From the NCBI RefSeq assembly GCF_900109175.1, contig NZ_FNZE01000003.1, forward strand, positions 92,174 through 156,173: a stretch of 64,000 bases of DNA. Direction: 5' to 3'. Shown here one piece after another: positions 10,688 to 18,637 of the stretch. Both the position numbers and the translations under genes were made by a program. This stretch comes from Pseudomonas linyingensis (GTDB lineage Bacteria; Pseudomonadota; Gammaproteobacteria; Pseudomonadales; Pseudomonadaceae). Every line of letters starts with the position of its first letter. The stretch's first letter is position 1. The notes beneath the pieces are model-generated. The model ran no database searches and was not told where the DNA came from. It worked only from the letters and a program-made list of their open reading frames with translations.

Positions 10688-10839
10688 GCGGCGGTACACG
10701 CCTCTGCTTGCGCCGACGACCGGCAGCGGTGCGCGACTGGGCTATGCTGCGGTAACGAGGCTTTGCGTCATTCGCGTTACGCGGGCGTGAAACTGTGTGA
10801 CGTCCGTACAGTTCGCTCAATCCCAGCCGGAGGTGGCAG

Positions 10840-10959
10840 ATGGACTGTGCCCAGCTTTGCCCGTCGACGAGCAGGCCGTGGCTGATCTGTCCGCGGCTGG
10901 CATCAGCGTCTGCGGCGCCCGCTGATGGGGCTGGCGGATCGCACCTATGCGGCTGTTGA
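10840..10959 (+). CDS. Possible 39-aa leader ORF overlapping the agt-like gene start
   Basis: ATG with a good GGAGG (10829-10833) six bases upstream opens a 39-codon frame rich in Cys, Pro, Ser and Ala. Its TGA lies inside codons 4-5 of the downstream glycosyltransferase, in another frame. The glycosyltransferase has only a weak ribosome site of its own, so translational coupling is possible. No homology is recognised; it may be non-coding. Confidence 0.3.
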   Translation: MDCAQLCPSTSRPWLICPRLASASAAPADGAGGSHLCGC

Positions 10960-11993
10960 TCGTCAGCGATACCTGGGAGCCGCGGGTGAGCGGGGTAACC
11001 ACCTGCCTGCGTGCGCTGGCCGACGAACTGCAAGCGCTCGGGCATGAGGTGCGTGTCTTGTCGCCGCTGGATTTTCACGCCGTGCCCTGTCCGGGCTACC
11101 CGGAGATTCTGCTGGTCTGGAATCTCTGGCGAGTGGCCGACAAGATCCGCGAGTTCGCTCCGGATGCCGTCCATCTGGCCACCGAAGGTCCGCTCGGCTG
11201 GGCGGCGCGGCGCTGGCTGCAGCGCCATGGGCTGGCGTTTTCGACCGCCATGCACACCCGCTTTCCCGAGTTCGTGCATGCGCGCTGGCCGGTGATTCCC
11301 TTGAGCTGGGGTTATGCTTGGCTGCGCGCCTTTCATCGGCCAAGCGGGGCGGTGCTGGTCAGCACCGTGCGCATGCAGCTCGAGTTCGCCCAATTGGGCT
11401 TCTCCCGGCTGGTGCTGTGGCGCAAGGGCGTGGACATCGGTCAATTCAAGCCGCGTGTCGAGCCGCAGGCAGAGCACGAGCGGGTGTTTCTCTATGTGGG
11501 CCGTCTGGCCCCGGAGAAGAATCTGGAGGCGTTCTTCGAGCTTGACCTGCCCGGGGAGATGCGGGTGGTGGGCGACGGCCCGCTGCGCGCCGAGCTCGAG
11601 CGACGTTATCCCCACGTGCGGTTTCTCGGTTACCTGCGCGGCGAAGCGCTGGCGCAGGCCTATCGCAGCGCCAGCGTGCTGGTGTTCCCCTCGCGCACCG
11701 ATACCCTCGGCATGGTGATGCTCGAGGCACTGGCCTGCGGCACGCCGGTGGCGGCGTTTCCGGTGAGCGGGCCGCTGGATGTGCTGCGTCAGGGCGTCAG
11801 CGGGGTGATGGACGAGGATCTGCAGCGCGCCTGCCTGCAGGCCCTGAGCCTGGATCGCAGCCAGTGCGTGGCCGAGGCGCAACGCCAGTCATGGCAGGCC
11901 TCGGCGCTGGAGTTCCTCGCCCGCCAGCCACGCCTGGACGGCGGGCCCTGCGTGTCGGCCGAGCAGCTGAGGGCCGAGCGCGCCGCGCCTTGA
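10947..11993 (+). CDS. agt: GT4 glycosyltransferase, Agt-like (glycolipid synthesis), paralogue of the 13854 gene
   Basis: 348 aa, GT-B fold. The N-terminal domain starts 'MRLLIVSDTWEPRVSGVTT'; the C-terminal nucleotide-sugar domain has 'YVGRLAPEKNLEAF', 'VVGDGPLRAELERRYP' and 'VFPSRTDTLGMVMLEALACGTPVAAF', where the final Glu is the retaining GT4 EX7E-type site. It is closely similar along its full length to the glycosyltransferase overlapping the plcP-like gene. In Pseudomonas, such Agt enzymes add hexuronic or hexose sugars to diacylglycerol made by PlcP during phosphate starvation. The substrate is inferred from context; a general lipid or polysaccharide role is the alternative. Its stop lies 4 bases from the convergent EamA gene. 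Confidence 0.75.
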   Translation: MRLLIVSDTWEPRVSGVTTCLRALADELQALGHEVRVLSPLDFHAVPCPGYPEILLVWNLWRVADKIREFAPDAVHLATEGPLGWAARRWLQRHGLAFSTAMHTRFPEFVHARWPVIPLSWGYAWLRAFHRPSGAVLVSTVRMQLEFAQLGFSRLVLWRKGVDIGQFKPRVEPQAEHERVFLYVGRLAPEKNLEAFFELDLPGEMRVVGDGPLRAELERRYPHVRFLGYLRGEALAQAYRSASVLVFPSRTDTLGMVMLEALACGTPVAAFPVSGPLDVLRQGVSGVMDEDLQRACLQALSLDRSQCVAEAQRQSWQASALEFLARQPRLDGGPCVSAEQLRAERAAP

Positions 11994-11997
11994 ATGT

Positions 11998-12849
11998 TCA
12001 GCGTCCCAGCCGTGCGCTGACGAAGGTGGCCAGCACGATCAGCGCGCCGCCACCGAGGATGCTCAGGCTGGGTATTTCGCTGAACAGCAGCCAGGCGAAG
12101 AAGATCCCGTAGACCGGCTCCATGGCGAACACCACCGCCGCGGTGCGCGCCTTGAGTATGCGCAGGCTGGCGACGAACAGGCTGTGGGCCAGGCCGGTGC
12201 AGAGCACGCCGAGCAGGGCCAGCCACAGCCAGTCCAGCGCCGCCATGACCGCCAGTTGCGGCGCGGCCAGCGGCAGCAGGCACAGGGCGATGGTCAGGTT
12301 CTGCCACAGCGCCGCCTGCACCGGGCTGATGCCGCGGGCGCTGACCCGGTTGACCAGCGACAGCAGGGCGAACAGCAACCCGGACAGCACCGCCCACAGC
12401 AGCCCCTGACTGGCCTGGCTGGCCAGCTCGAACTGCGGGGTCACCAGCACCAGCCCCAGGCACACCAGACCGACCACGGCGAACTCCGCCGCCCTTAGTC
12501 GTTCGCGGAACAACAGTCCCTCGAGCAGCAGGGTGAAGGCCGGGAAGCTGGCGAAACCGAGGGTGGCGATGGCCACGCCGGAAACCTTCACAGCGTGGAA
12601 GAAGGTCAGCCAGTGGCTGCCCAGCAGCAGCCCGCCGAGGGCCAGCAGACCCAGCTGGCGCAGGTCGGGGCGCCCGCTGCTGGCGTTGCGGGCGAAGGCG
12701 AGGACCAGGCCGAGGGCGAGCACCGCGAACAGCGCTCGGCCGGCGGTGATCGCCAGCGGCGCGGCCTCGGCCAGCTTGCCGAACACCCCGGTCAGGCCGA
12801 ACAGCAGCGCGCCGAGATGCACGGCGAGCAGGGCATTGCGCGGGGTCAT
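11998..12849 (-). CDS. EamA-family (DMT) transporter
   Basis: 283 aa with ten hydrophobic segments arranged as two EamA repeats, about 1-135 and 145-283. Repeat signatures include 'ALLFGLTGVFGKLAEAAPLAITAGRALFAVL' split over helices 1-2 and 'AMEPVYGIFFAWLLFSEIPS' in the second half, typical of the drug/metabolite transporter superfamily. The substrate is unknown. It lies in opposite orientation between the two Agt-like glycosyltransferases and shares its upstream region (12850-13029) with the plcP-like gene. Nothing in the sequence ties it to lipid metabolism beyond that position. Confidence 0.85.
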   Translation of the reverse strand: MTPRNALLAVHLGALLFGLTGVFGKLAEAAPLAITAGRALFAVLALGLVLAFARNASSGRPDLRQLGLLALGGLLLGSHWLTFFHAVKVSGVAIATLGFASFPAFTLLLEGLLFRERLRAAEFAVVGLVCLGLVLVTPQFELASQASQGLLWAVLSGLLFALLSLVNRVSARGISPVQAALWQNLTIALCLLPLAAPQLAVMAALDWLWLALLGVLCTGLAHSLFVASLRILKARTAAVVFAMEPVYGIFFAWLLFSEIPSLSILGGGALIVLATFVSARLGR

Positions 12850-12948
12850 GGCTGGCGGCTCGGGGAGCGAAGGGCGGGCGGTAGGGCGCGGAGCGGGTAC
12901 ATGCGGGTTTCCTTGGCAAAGGCGACCAGTGTACCTGCCCGCCGTCGT

Positions 12949-12977
12949 CTGTCATCGCCCTGCCTTCGCCCTGTCAT
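12949..12977 (+). promoter_or_regulatory. Pho box: three 7-bp PhoB half-sites at 11-bp spacing
   Basis: CTGTCAT (12949-12955), CTGCCTT (12960-12966) and CTGTCAT (12971-12977) are separated by CGCC and CGCC. Two are exact consensus half-sites, and the 11-bp phasing is that of PhoB binding. The array lies 52 bp upstream of the plcP-like start. Confidence 0.88.
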
Positions 12978-13029
12978 CCCGTTTACACGGCGCCGCCGCA
13001 CCATCGGGGAAACCCGTCGGAGGCCGTCG

Positions 13030-13857
13030 ATGACCAGTGCCCAGCCGCTCCCGCCCAAACGCAAGCAATCCGTGCGTACCCTGTGGATCTCCGACGTGCA
13101 TCTCGGAACCCGCGATTGCCAGGCCGAACGCCTGGATGCCTTTCTCAAGCGTTATGCCCCCGAGCGGGTCTACCTGGTCGGTGACATCATCGACGGCTGG
13201 AAGCTGCGCAGCGGCGTGTACTGGCCGCAGAGCCACACCAACGTGATCCGCCGGCTGATCAACATGAGCCGGCGCGGCACCGAGGTGATCTACGTCACCG
13301 GCAACCACGATGAGTGCCTGCGCCGTTATGCGGATCTGGTGCTGGGCAACATCCGCCTGGTCGACGAAGCCGAGCACCTGACCGCCGACGGCCGCCGCCT
13401 GCTGGTCCTGCACGGCGACCAGTTCGACGTGATCACCCGCTACCACCGCTGGCTGGCCTTCCTCGGCGACTCGGCCTACGAGTTCACCCTCACCCTCAAT
13501 CGCTGGCTCAACCACTGGCGCCAGCGCTGGGGCTACGGCTACTGGTCGCTGTCGGCCTGGCTCAAGCACAAGGTCAAGGGCGCGGTCAGCTACATCAGCG
13601 AGTTCGAGGAGGCGCTGGCCCACGAGTGCACCAAACGCGGCTTCCACGGCGTGGTCTGTGGGCATATCCACCACGCCGAGATCCGCCGCGTGGGCGCCAT
13701 CGAATACCTCAACTGCGGCGACTGGGTCGAGTCCTGCAGCGCGTTGATCGAGCATGCCGATGGCCGCATCGAGCTCTACCGTCTGGCGGGCGACGCCACG
13801 GCGGGGCTGGCGCTGGAGGACGAAGTCGCCGAGTCCCTGGTGGAGTCTTCGACATGA
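13030..13857 (+). CDS. plcP: PlcP-like calcineurin-type phosphoesterase (phospholipase C of lipid remodelling)
   Basis: 275 aa metallophosphoesterase with all metal-binding blocks: ISDVHLG, GDIIDGW, TGNHDE, LHGDQFD and GHIHHAE. It resembles LpxH (UDP-diacylglucosamine hydrolase) in fold. The overlap with an Agt-like glycosyltransferase and the Pho box upstream point instead to PlcP, which strips head groups from phospholipids to give diacylglycerol for phosphorus-free glycolipids. The start follows GGAGG at 6-nt spacing; longer in-frame starts would cross the Pho box. The stop overlaps the next gene by 4 bases (ATGA). The PlcP assignment is from family plus context, not a diagnostic residue. 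Confidence 0.82.
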   Translation: MTSAQPLPPKRKQSVRTLWISDVHLGTRDCQAERLDAFLKRYAPERVYLVGDIIDGWKLRSGVYWPQSHTNVIRRLINMSRRGTEVIYVTGNHDECLRRYADLVLGNIRLVDEAEHLTADGRRLLVLHGDQFDVITRYHRWLAFLGDSAYEFTLTLNRWLNHWRQRWGYGYWSLSAWLKHKVKGAVSYISEFEEALAHECTKRGFHGVVCGHIHHAEIRRVGAIEYLNCGDWVESCSALIEHADGRIELYRLAGDATAGLALEDEVAESLVESST

Positions 13858-14882
13858 GACTGCTGATCGTCAGCGATGCCTGGGCGCCCCAGGTCAACGG
13901 CGTGGTCACCAGCCTGCGCGCGCTGGTGGCCGAGCTGGAGCTGCTGGGGCACGAGGTCGGCGTGCTGTCGCCGCAGGACTTTCGCACGTTGCCCTGTCCG
14001 GGTTATGCGGCGATTCCGCTGGCCTGGGATGTCTGGACGGTGGCGGAGAAGATCCGCGCCTTCGCTCCGGACGCCGTGCACCTGGCCACCGAAGGGCCGC
14101 TGGGCTGGGCGGCGCGGCGCTGGTTGAAGCGCCGTGGACTGGCGTTTTCCACGGCGATCCACACGCGCTTTCCCGAATACGTGAGCGGGCGCTGGCCGTG
14201 GATTCCGCTGGGTTGGGGCTATGCCTGGCTGCGTGCCTTTCACCAGCCGAGCCGGACGGTGCTGGTCAGCACCGAGCGCCTGCAGGACGAGTTCGCCGGG
14301 CATGGCTTCAAGCGCCTGGCGCTGTGGCGCAAGGGCGTGGATTTGCGCCAGTTCCAGCCGCGCCTCGAGCCGGGGGAGGGCGCGCCGCGGTTCCTGTATG
14401 CCGGGCGCCTGGCCCCGGAAAAGAATCTCGCGGCCTTCCTCGACCTCGACCTGCCGGGCGACAAGCAGGTGGTCGGCGACGGCCCGCTGCGCGCCGAACT
14501 TGAGAGCCGCTATCCGCAGGTACGCTTCTGCGGCTACCTGAGCCAGGACGAACTGGCCGAGGCCTATCGCGGCGCCAGCGTGCTGGTGTTCCCCTCGCGA
14601 ACCGACACCCTCGGCCTGGTGATGCTCGAGGCGCTGGCCTGCGGCACGCCGGTGGCGGCCTTTTCGGTGGCGGGGCCGCTGGACGTGCTGCGCCAGGGCG
14701 TCAGCGGGGTGATGGACGAGGATCTGCAGCGCGCCTGCCTGCAGGCGCTGAACCTGGATCGGCGCGCCTGCGCCGCCGAGGCGCAGCGCCAATCGTGGCA
14801 GGTGTCGACACAGGAATTCCTGGCCCACCAGCCCCGGCTGGATGGCGGCCTCCGGGCTGGACCGGAGACGATGCAGGGCTGA
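13854..14882 (+). CDS. agt: GT4 glycosyltransferase, Agt-like, in operon with plcP
   Basis: 342 aa, starting at the ATGA overlap with the phosphoesterase; the much longer open frame upstream is an out-of-frame shadow. Same architecture as the 10947 gene: 'MRLLIVSDAWAPQVNGVVTSLRALVAELE' split over the first Rossmann domain, then 'YAGRLAPEKNLAAF', 'VVGDGPLRAELESRYP' and 'VFPSRTDTLGLVMLEALACGTPVAAF'. Translational coupling to plcP suggests it consumes the diacylglycerol product to make glucosyl or glucuronosyl diacylglycerol at the inner membrane under phosphate limitation. A 53-nt stretch near the 3' end is identical to the paralogue. Confidence 0.8.
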   Translation: MRLLIVSDAWAPQVNGVVTSLRALVAELELLGHEVGVLSPQDFRTLPCPGYAAIPLAWDVWTVAEKIRAFAPDAVHLATEGPLGWAARRWLKRRGLAFSTAIHTRFPEYVSGRWPWIPLGWGYAWLRAFHQPSRTVLVSTERLQDEFAGHGFKRLALWRKGVDLRQFQPRLEPGEGAPRFLYAGRLAPEKNLAAFLDLDLPGDKQVVGDGPLRAELESRYPQVRFCGYLSQDELAEAYRGASVLVFPSRTDTLGLVMLEALACGTPVAAFSVAGPLDVLRQGVSGVMDEDLQRACLQALNLDRRACAAEAQRQSWQVSTQEFLAHQPRLDGGLRAGPETMQG

Positions 14883-14951
14883 GTCATGCACGGGGGGCGT
14901 CGCCGGCGGTGGCGAGAATCCCCCCGGGCAGGCGGCGGATTCCCGCCGCGA

Positions 14952-14997
14952 AGCCGCCTTCGGCGGCTATAAATCTATCCCATGGTGCTGATTTATA
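14952..14997. promoter_or_regulatory. Hairpin and inverted repeat between agt and dctA
   Basis: AGCCGCC-TTC-GGCGGCT (14952-14968) forms a 7-bp stem that may end the agt transcript. It overlaps TATAAAT (14968-14974), which is mirrored exactly by ATTTATA (14991-14997). The AT-rich pair lies 25 to 70 bp upstream of the sigma-54 promoter, where an activator such as DctD or a bending protein could bind. Function is not established. Confidence 0.4.
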
Positions 14998-15021
14998 AGG
15001 AGTATTTGTTTTTTTCAGGGT

Positions 15022-15037
15022 TGGCCCGAGGCTTGCA
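15022..15037 (+). promoter_or_regulatory. Sigma-54 (RpoN) promoter of dctA
   Basis: TGGCCCGAGGCTTGCA matches the -24/-12 consensus TGGCACG-N4-TTGCA, with GG (15023-15024) and GC (15035-15036) separated by exactly 10 nt. The start of dctA lies 118 bp downstream. Sigma-54 control by DctB/DctD is the known mode for dctA. Confidence 0.85.
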
Positions 15038-15154
15038 ATGACGCGTTACCCCTCCAGGCGAGGGGCACACAAGAAGTCTCCCGGAGAGGGGGCTAACGCG
15101 TTCGGTGACGTTCGGCGACAGGGAAAGGTCGGCGTTGCCTGTGAGGAAGACTGC

Positions 15155-16480
15155 ATGTCTCGTCAACCGCTGTACAAGAGCCTGTACGTCCAGGTGCTGG
15201 TCGCGATCGCCGTTGGTATCGCGCTGGGCCACTTCTATCCGGAAACCGGTGCGGCGATGAAGCCGCTGGGTGACGGCTTCGTCAAGCTGATCAAGATGGC
15301 CATCGCGCCGATCATCTTCTGTACCGTGGTCAGCGGCATCGCCGGCATGCAGGACATGAAGGCGGTGGGCAAGACCGGCGGCATCGTCCTGCTGTATTTC
15401 GAGATCGTCTCTACCGTGGCTCTGGTCATCGGCCTGGTGGTGGTCAACCTGGCGCAGCCGGGGGCCGGCATGCATGTCGATCCGTCCACCCTGGATGCCA
15501 GCAGCATCGCCGCCTACGCCAAGGCCGGCGAAGAGCAGAGCACCGTGGCCTTCCTGATGAACGTGATCCCGAACACCGTGGTCGGCGCCTTTGCCGAAGG
15601 CAACATCCTCCAGGTGCTGTTCTTCGCCATCCTGTTCGCCTTCGCCCTGCAGCGCATGGGCAAGCACGGCAAGCCGGTGCTCGAGTTCATCGACGACATT
15701 GCCCATGTGATGTTCGGCATCATCGGTGTGATCATGAAGCTGGCGCCACTCGGTGCCTTCGGCGCCATGGCCTTCACCATCGGCAAGTATGGCGTCGGCT
15801 CGCTGCTGCAGCTCGGTCAACTGATGCTGTGCTTCTACATCACCTGCGCGTTCTTCGTGCTGATGGTGCTCGGCGGCATCGCCCGCGCCAACGGCTTCAG
15901 CATCCTGCGTTTCATCGGCTACATCCGCGAGGAGCTGCTGATCGTGCTAGGCACCTCGTCCTCCGAGTCGGCGCTACCGCGCATGCTGAACAAGATGGAG
16001 AAGCTCGGTTGCCACAAGTCGGTGGTCGGCCTGGTGATCCCGACCGGCTACTCGTTCAACCTCGACGGCACCTCGATCTACCTGACCATGGCTGCGGTGT
16101 TCATCGCCCAGGCCACCGATACGCCGATGGACCTGACCCAGCAGCTGACCCTGCTCGCCGTGCTGCTGATCTCCTCCAAGGGGGCAGCCGGCGTGACCGG
16201 CAGCGGTTTCATCGTGCTGGCGGCCACCCTGTCTGCGGTGGGCGGCCTGCCGGTGGCCGGTCTGGCGCTGATCCTCGGTATCGATCGCTTCATGTCGGAA
16301 GCGCGCGCCCTGACCAACCTGATCGGCAACGGCGTGGCCAGCGTGGTGGTGGCCAAGTGGTGCGGCCAGCTGGACAACGAGCAGCTGCAGCGCGAACTGG
16401 CCAACCCGAGCCGCACCGCCGTGGAGCTGCCGCTGGTGGCCGAGCCGGCGGAGGTTACGGCTGGCGCTGTTCGCCGCTGA
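15155..16480 (+). CDS. dctA: DctA, C4-dicarboxylate:cation symporter
   Basis: 441 aa from the ATG preceded by GAGGAAGA; the upstream in-frame extension crosses the sigma-54 promoter and was rejected. Multiple membrane helices of the glutamate-transporter fold are evident. Signatures are '[20 protein letters not shown]', '[12 protein letters not shown]' (the serine-rich hairpin loop) and '[13 protein letters not shown]', the last two characteristic of DctA. It imports succinate, fumarate and malate across the inner membrane. Its 3' end overlaps the convergent sprT by 26 bases, and no terminator is visible there. Confidence 0.95.
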   Translation: MSRQPLYKSLYVQVLVAIAVGIALGHFYPETGAAMKPLGDGFVKLIKMAIAPIIFCTVVSGIAGMQDMKAVGKTGGIVLLYFEIVSTVALVIGLVVVNLAQPGAGMHVDPSTLDASSIAAYAKAGEEQSTVAFLMNVIPNTVVGAFAEGNILQVLFFAILFAFALQRMGKHGKPVLEFIDDIAHVMFGIIGVIMKLAPLGAFGAMAFTIGKYGVGSLLQLGQLMLCFYITCAFFVLMVLGGIARANGFSILRFIGYIREELLIVLGTSSSESALPRMLNKMEKLGCHKSVVGLVIPTGYSFNLDGTSIYLTMAAVFIAQATDTPMDLTQQLTLLAVLLISSKGAAGVTGSGFIVLAATLSAVGGLPVAGLALILGIDRFMSEARALTNLIGNGVASVVVAKWCGQLDNEQLQRELANPSRTAVELPLVAEPAEVTAGAVRR

Positions 16481-16946
16481 ATACCAGGGTCGCCCGGCAG
16501 CGCCGGCACAGGTAGCTGCGCCCGCGCAGCACCAGCGCATGGCGCTGCGGGGTGAAGGGAAACTCCCCGTCTGGGCACTGGCAGCGGTACAGGTAGGGCC
16601 GCTGCCGGCGTTTCACTTCATAGCTGTGGCAGCGCTCGGCGGGCAGGCCGTAGACCTTGAGCATGATCTGCTGCCATTCGCGGCCGTGCGGGCGGATGCC
16701 GGCGCCGAAGCGTTGGTGGGCGACCAGGTGTGCGACCTCGTGGGCCACGGTCTGGCGCAGAAAGTGCTCGCGATTCTCCCGATACAGCTGGGCGTTGAAG
16801 CGCAGGCGGTTTTCCGTGAGGTGGGCGACGCCGGCCTTGAGGCCGCGCAGGCGCAGGCTGATCTGCGGGCGGAGAAAGCGGCAGTCGAAGAAGGCCTCGG
16901 CCTGCTGGTAGCAGGCTTCGACACGGGCAAGCAGCTGATCGGGCAT
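16455..16946 (-). CDS. sprT: SprT-family zinc metalloprotease
   Basis: 163 aa. The active-site motif HEVAHLVAH (about 69-77) matches the SprT HExxH zinc site. A C-terminal zinc ribbon is formed by 'YRCQC' and 'YLCRRC'. This layout matches bacterial SprT, related to the eukaryotic SPRTN protease domain. Its physiological role in bacteria is not well defined. The 3' end runs into the end of dctA on the opposite strand. Confidence 0.9.
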   Translation of the reverse strand: MPDQLLARVEACYQQAEAFFDCRFLRPQISLRLRGLKAGVAHLTENRLRFNAQLYRENREHFLRQTVAHEVAHLVAHQRFGAGIRPHGREWQQIMLKVYGLPAERCHSYEVKRRQRPYLYRCQCPDGEFPFTPQRHALVLRGRSYLCRRCRATLVFSGEQRQP

Positions 16947-17000
16947 GGGCGAGTCGGGGCAGGGGAGCGTGTGCCGATTATGCCAGTCGTGTGCGGCACA

Positions 17001-17027
17001 AACAGCAAGGCCGCCCGCAGGCGGCCT
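17001..17027 (-). terminator. Terminator downstream of the Yip1-family gene
   Basis: Read on the minus strand, GGCCGCC-TGCG-GGCGGCC forms a 7-bp stem, extended by one A-T pair, followed by TTGCTGTTTG. It lies about 75 nt after the Yip1 stop. Confidence 0.7.
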
Positions 17028-17060
17028 CAGGTGGGATGGTCCGTGATTGTTGTTGGAGAA

Positions 17061-17127
17061 TAGACCGGACCTACGCCAAGTTGTTTCGTTGCGATCTCAC
17101 TCAGCTGGTGTAGACCGGACCTACACC
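17061..17127. repeat. 17-bp direct repeat at the Yip1 gene 3' end
   Basis: TAGACCGGACCTACGCC (17061-17077) recurs as TAGACCGGACCTACACC (17111-17127), 50 bp apart with one mismatch. The second copy encodes Gly-Val-Gly-Pro-Val-Tyr at the end of the Yip1 protein; the first lies beyond its stop. Confidence 0.8.
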
Positions 17128-17700
17128 GAAGCCCCACAGCACGACCGAGATGGCCATCATCGCCACCAGTACCACCAGTCCCACCGCCAGCACCGAGCTG
17201 GAGAACATGAAGCCCTCGTCTTTCGGGATGTTCATGAAGGCCGGGATGCCGACATACAGCAGGTAGGCCGTGTAGCACACCGCCAGCGTACCGACGCCCA
17301 TGGCCAGCCACAGGTTCGGGTACAGCGCGGCCAGGCCGCCGATGAACAGGGGCGTGGCACAGTAGGCAGCAAACACCACCGAGTCGGTCAGGCTCGGTCT
17401 GGCGTCGTAGGTGCGCGCCATCCAGTGGATGAATGCCCCCATGGCGGCCACGCCGGCCAGCATGGCCAGGTAGGACAGCACGGTCATCTGCAGGGCGCTG
17501 GCCTCGGTCAGGCGTACCGCATCGCCGCTGCCGAACGACCAGCCGACCTGGGTCGTACCGATATAGGCTGAGATGGCCGGGATAGCGGCCAGGATCAGTA
17601 CATGACTCAAATACATATGGCTGATGGTTTCTTTATCGCCACGAATCTCTTGCCATTCTTGATCAGGATGGGCGAAGAGCCCCCAAACGTGGTGGATCAT
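17101..17700 (-). CDS. Yip1-family inner-membrane protein
   Basis: 199 aa. The start ATG follows GAGGT at about 8 nt; the longer open frame upstream overlaps the DnaJ-related gene and is spurious. The N-terminal 'HHVWGLFAHPDQEWQEIR' followed by about five hydrophobic helices is typical of bacterial YIP1-domain proteins. Helix 2 carries 'LSYLAMLAGVAAMGAFIHWMA' across its boundary, and the last helix reads 'LVVLVAMMAISVVLWGFGVG'. The molecular role is unknown. The C-terminal codons are partly duplicated downstream of the stop. It is 160 bp downstream of the DnaJ-related gene, on the same strand. Confidence 0.82.
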   Translation of the reverse strand: MIHHVWGLFAHPDQEWQEIRGDKETISHMYLSHVLILAAIPAISAYIGTTQVGWSFGSGDAVRLTEASALQMTVLSYLAMLAGVAAMGAFIHWMARTYDARPSLTDSVVFAAYCATPLFIGGLAALYPNLWLAMGVGTLAVCYTAYLLYVGIPAFMNIPKDEGFMFSSSVLAVGLVVLVAMMAISVVLWGFGVGPVYTS

Positions 17701-17860
17701 GATCGGACACCTCATCGTTATAGGCGGATCGCCGCTGACAAGGCGCCGGAGGCACATGGCCAGTGCCATCCGGTGCCGGGTCGTCCTCTGCGACCTTATG
17801 CCGCAGTATAGGCGTCGTCCCGACAAGCTGCCGTACGAGGGCATAGAGCGATTTAGCCTC

Positions 17861-18454
17861 TCAGCCGCGGTTGTAATAGCGTTCGAGAATTTCCATCGCC
17901 TTGTTGATCGACTGCAGGCGTGAGGTGCTGCCCCCGCGATCCGGGTGGTGCTGGCTGACCAGCTGGCGATAGCGCAGGCGGATGGCCGGGTAGTCGGTCC
18001 GCGCCTCCAGGCCGAACAGCTCCAGCGCGGCCTGCTGTTCCTCGCCCCCGTGCATGCGGGTCCAGAAACTCTGCAGCAGATGCGCGACATCCGCTTCGCT
18101 GGTGTCGCGCAGATGGGCCTCGTCGAGATAGTAGGCGCGCAGCGGATCATGCTCGGTCAGGCCCTGTTGCCCATCCTGGTAGGACAACAGGCGTACCCGC
18201 AGGGGGCTGATTTCCAGGTGCGCACTCCTCTCGGCCCACAGGCGGTCGCGCAGGCGGTAGAGGGCGTTGAACAGCATGAAGTGGATGCGAAACAGCACCA
18301 GCTTGTCGCTCAGCGGCAGCTGGGGGATGTGCGAGCAGTGCCCATCCTTGAGTTGACGGATGATCTGGTGCTCGCTGAGGCCGGCCGGCGTTTGGCGCAG
18401 CAGCGCCAGCAGGTGCTCGGTCAGGTCGAGGGCGGGGTCGAATGTGGTGTTCAT
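17861..18454 (-). CDS. DnaJ-related protein with C-terminal J domain
   Basis: 197 aa from ATG at 18454; an in-frame extension upstream has no family support. The first about 130 residues form the 'DNA-J related' domain (LTEHLLALLRQTPAGLSEHQI; LFRIHFMLFNALYRL). The last about 60 residues are a J domain with the HPD tripeptide in 'LVSQHHPDRGG', which stimulates Hsp70 ATPase. The J domain is at the C-terminus rather than the N-terminus. The specific client is unknown. It is divergent from ttcA. Confidence 0.85.
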   Translation of the reverse strand: MNTTFDPALDLTEHLLALLRQTPAGLSEHQIIRQLKDGHCSHIPQLPLSDKLVLFRIHFMLFNALYRLRDRLWAERSAHLEISPLRVRLLSYQDGQQGLTEHDPLRAYYLDEAHLRDTSEADVAHLLQSFWTRMHGGEEQQAALELFGLEARTDYPAIRLRYRQLVSQHHPDRGGSTSRLQSINKAMEILERYYNRG

Positions 18455-18578
18455 GTTGGCCAGCCTAGCACGCAGCTGACCGGCGACTTTCGGCGCGCCA
18501 GCGCAGACGTGAGCGGCTTCGCAGGGCAGGGAATCGGGTCGCACATTTCAGGGGCTGGGGTGATCGCGCGTTTGCGCG

Positions 18579-18584
18579 TAAAAT
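18579..18584 (+). promoter_or_regulatory. Candidate ttcA -10 element
   Basis: TAAAAT lies 54 nt before the ttcA start, in a short AT-rich island flanked by GC repeats. No clear -35 hexamer was seen. Confidence 0.4.
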
Positions 18585-18637
18585 GAGCGCCTTTTTCGCA
18601 ACTCCTTTTTCTCAAATCCCCCGGACTCCACACCACC

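Noticed and set aside
10760-10810. Possible Pho box upstream of the first agt-like gene
   Set aside because: GCGTCAT and CTGTGTG resemble half-sites, but neither has a partner at 11-bp spacing, unlike the clear array at 12949.
12595-13029. Long in-frame N-terminal extension of the PlcP-like protein
   Set aside because: It would cover the Pho box and the start of EamA; the ATG with GGAGG at 13030 matches the family N-terminus.
15038-15154. In-frame 39-residue extension of DctA
   Set aside because: It begins at the sigma-54 promoter itself, so it would not be in the transcript; the ATG at 15155 has a proper ribosome site.
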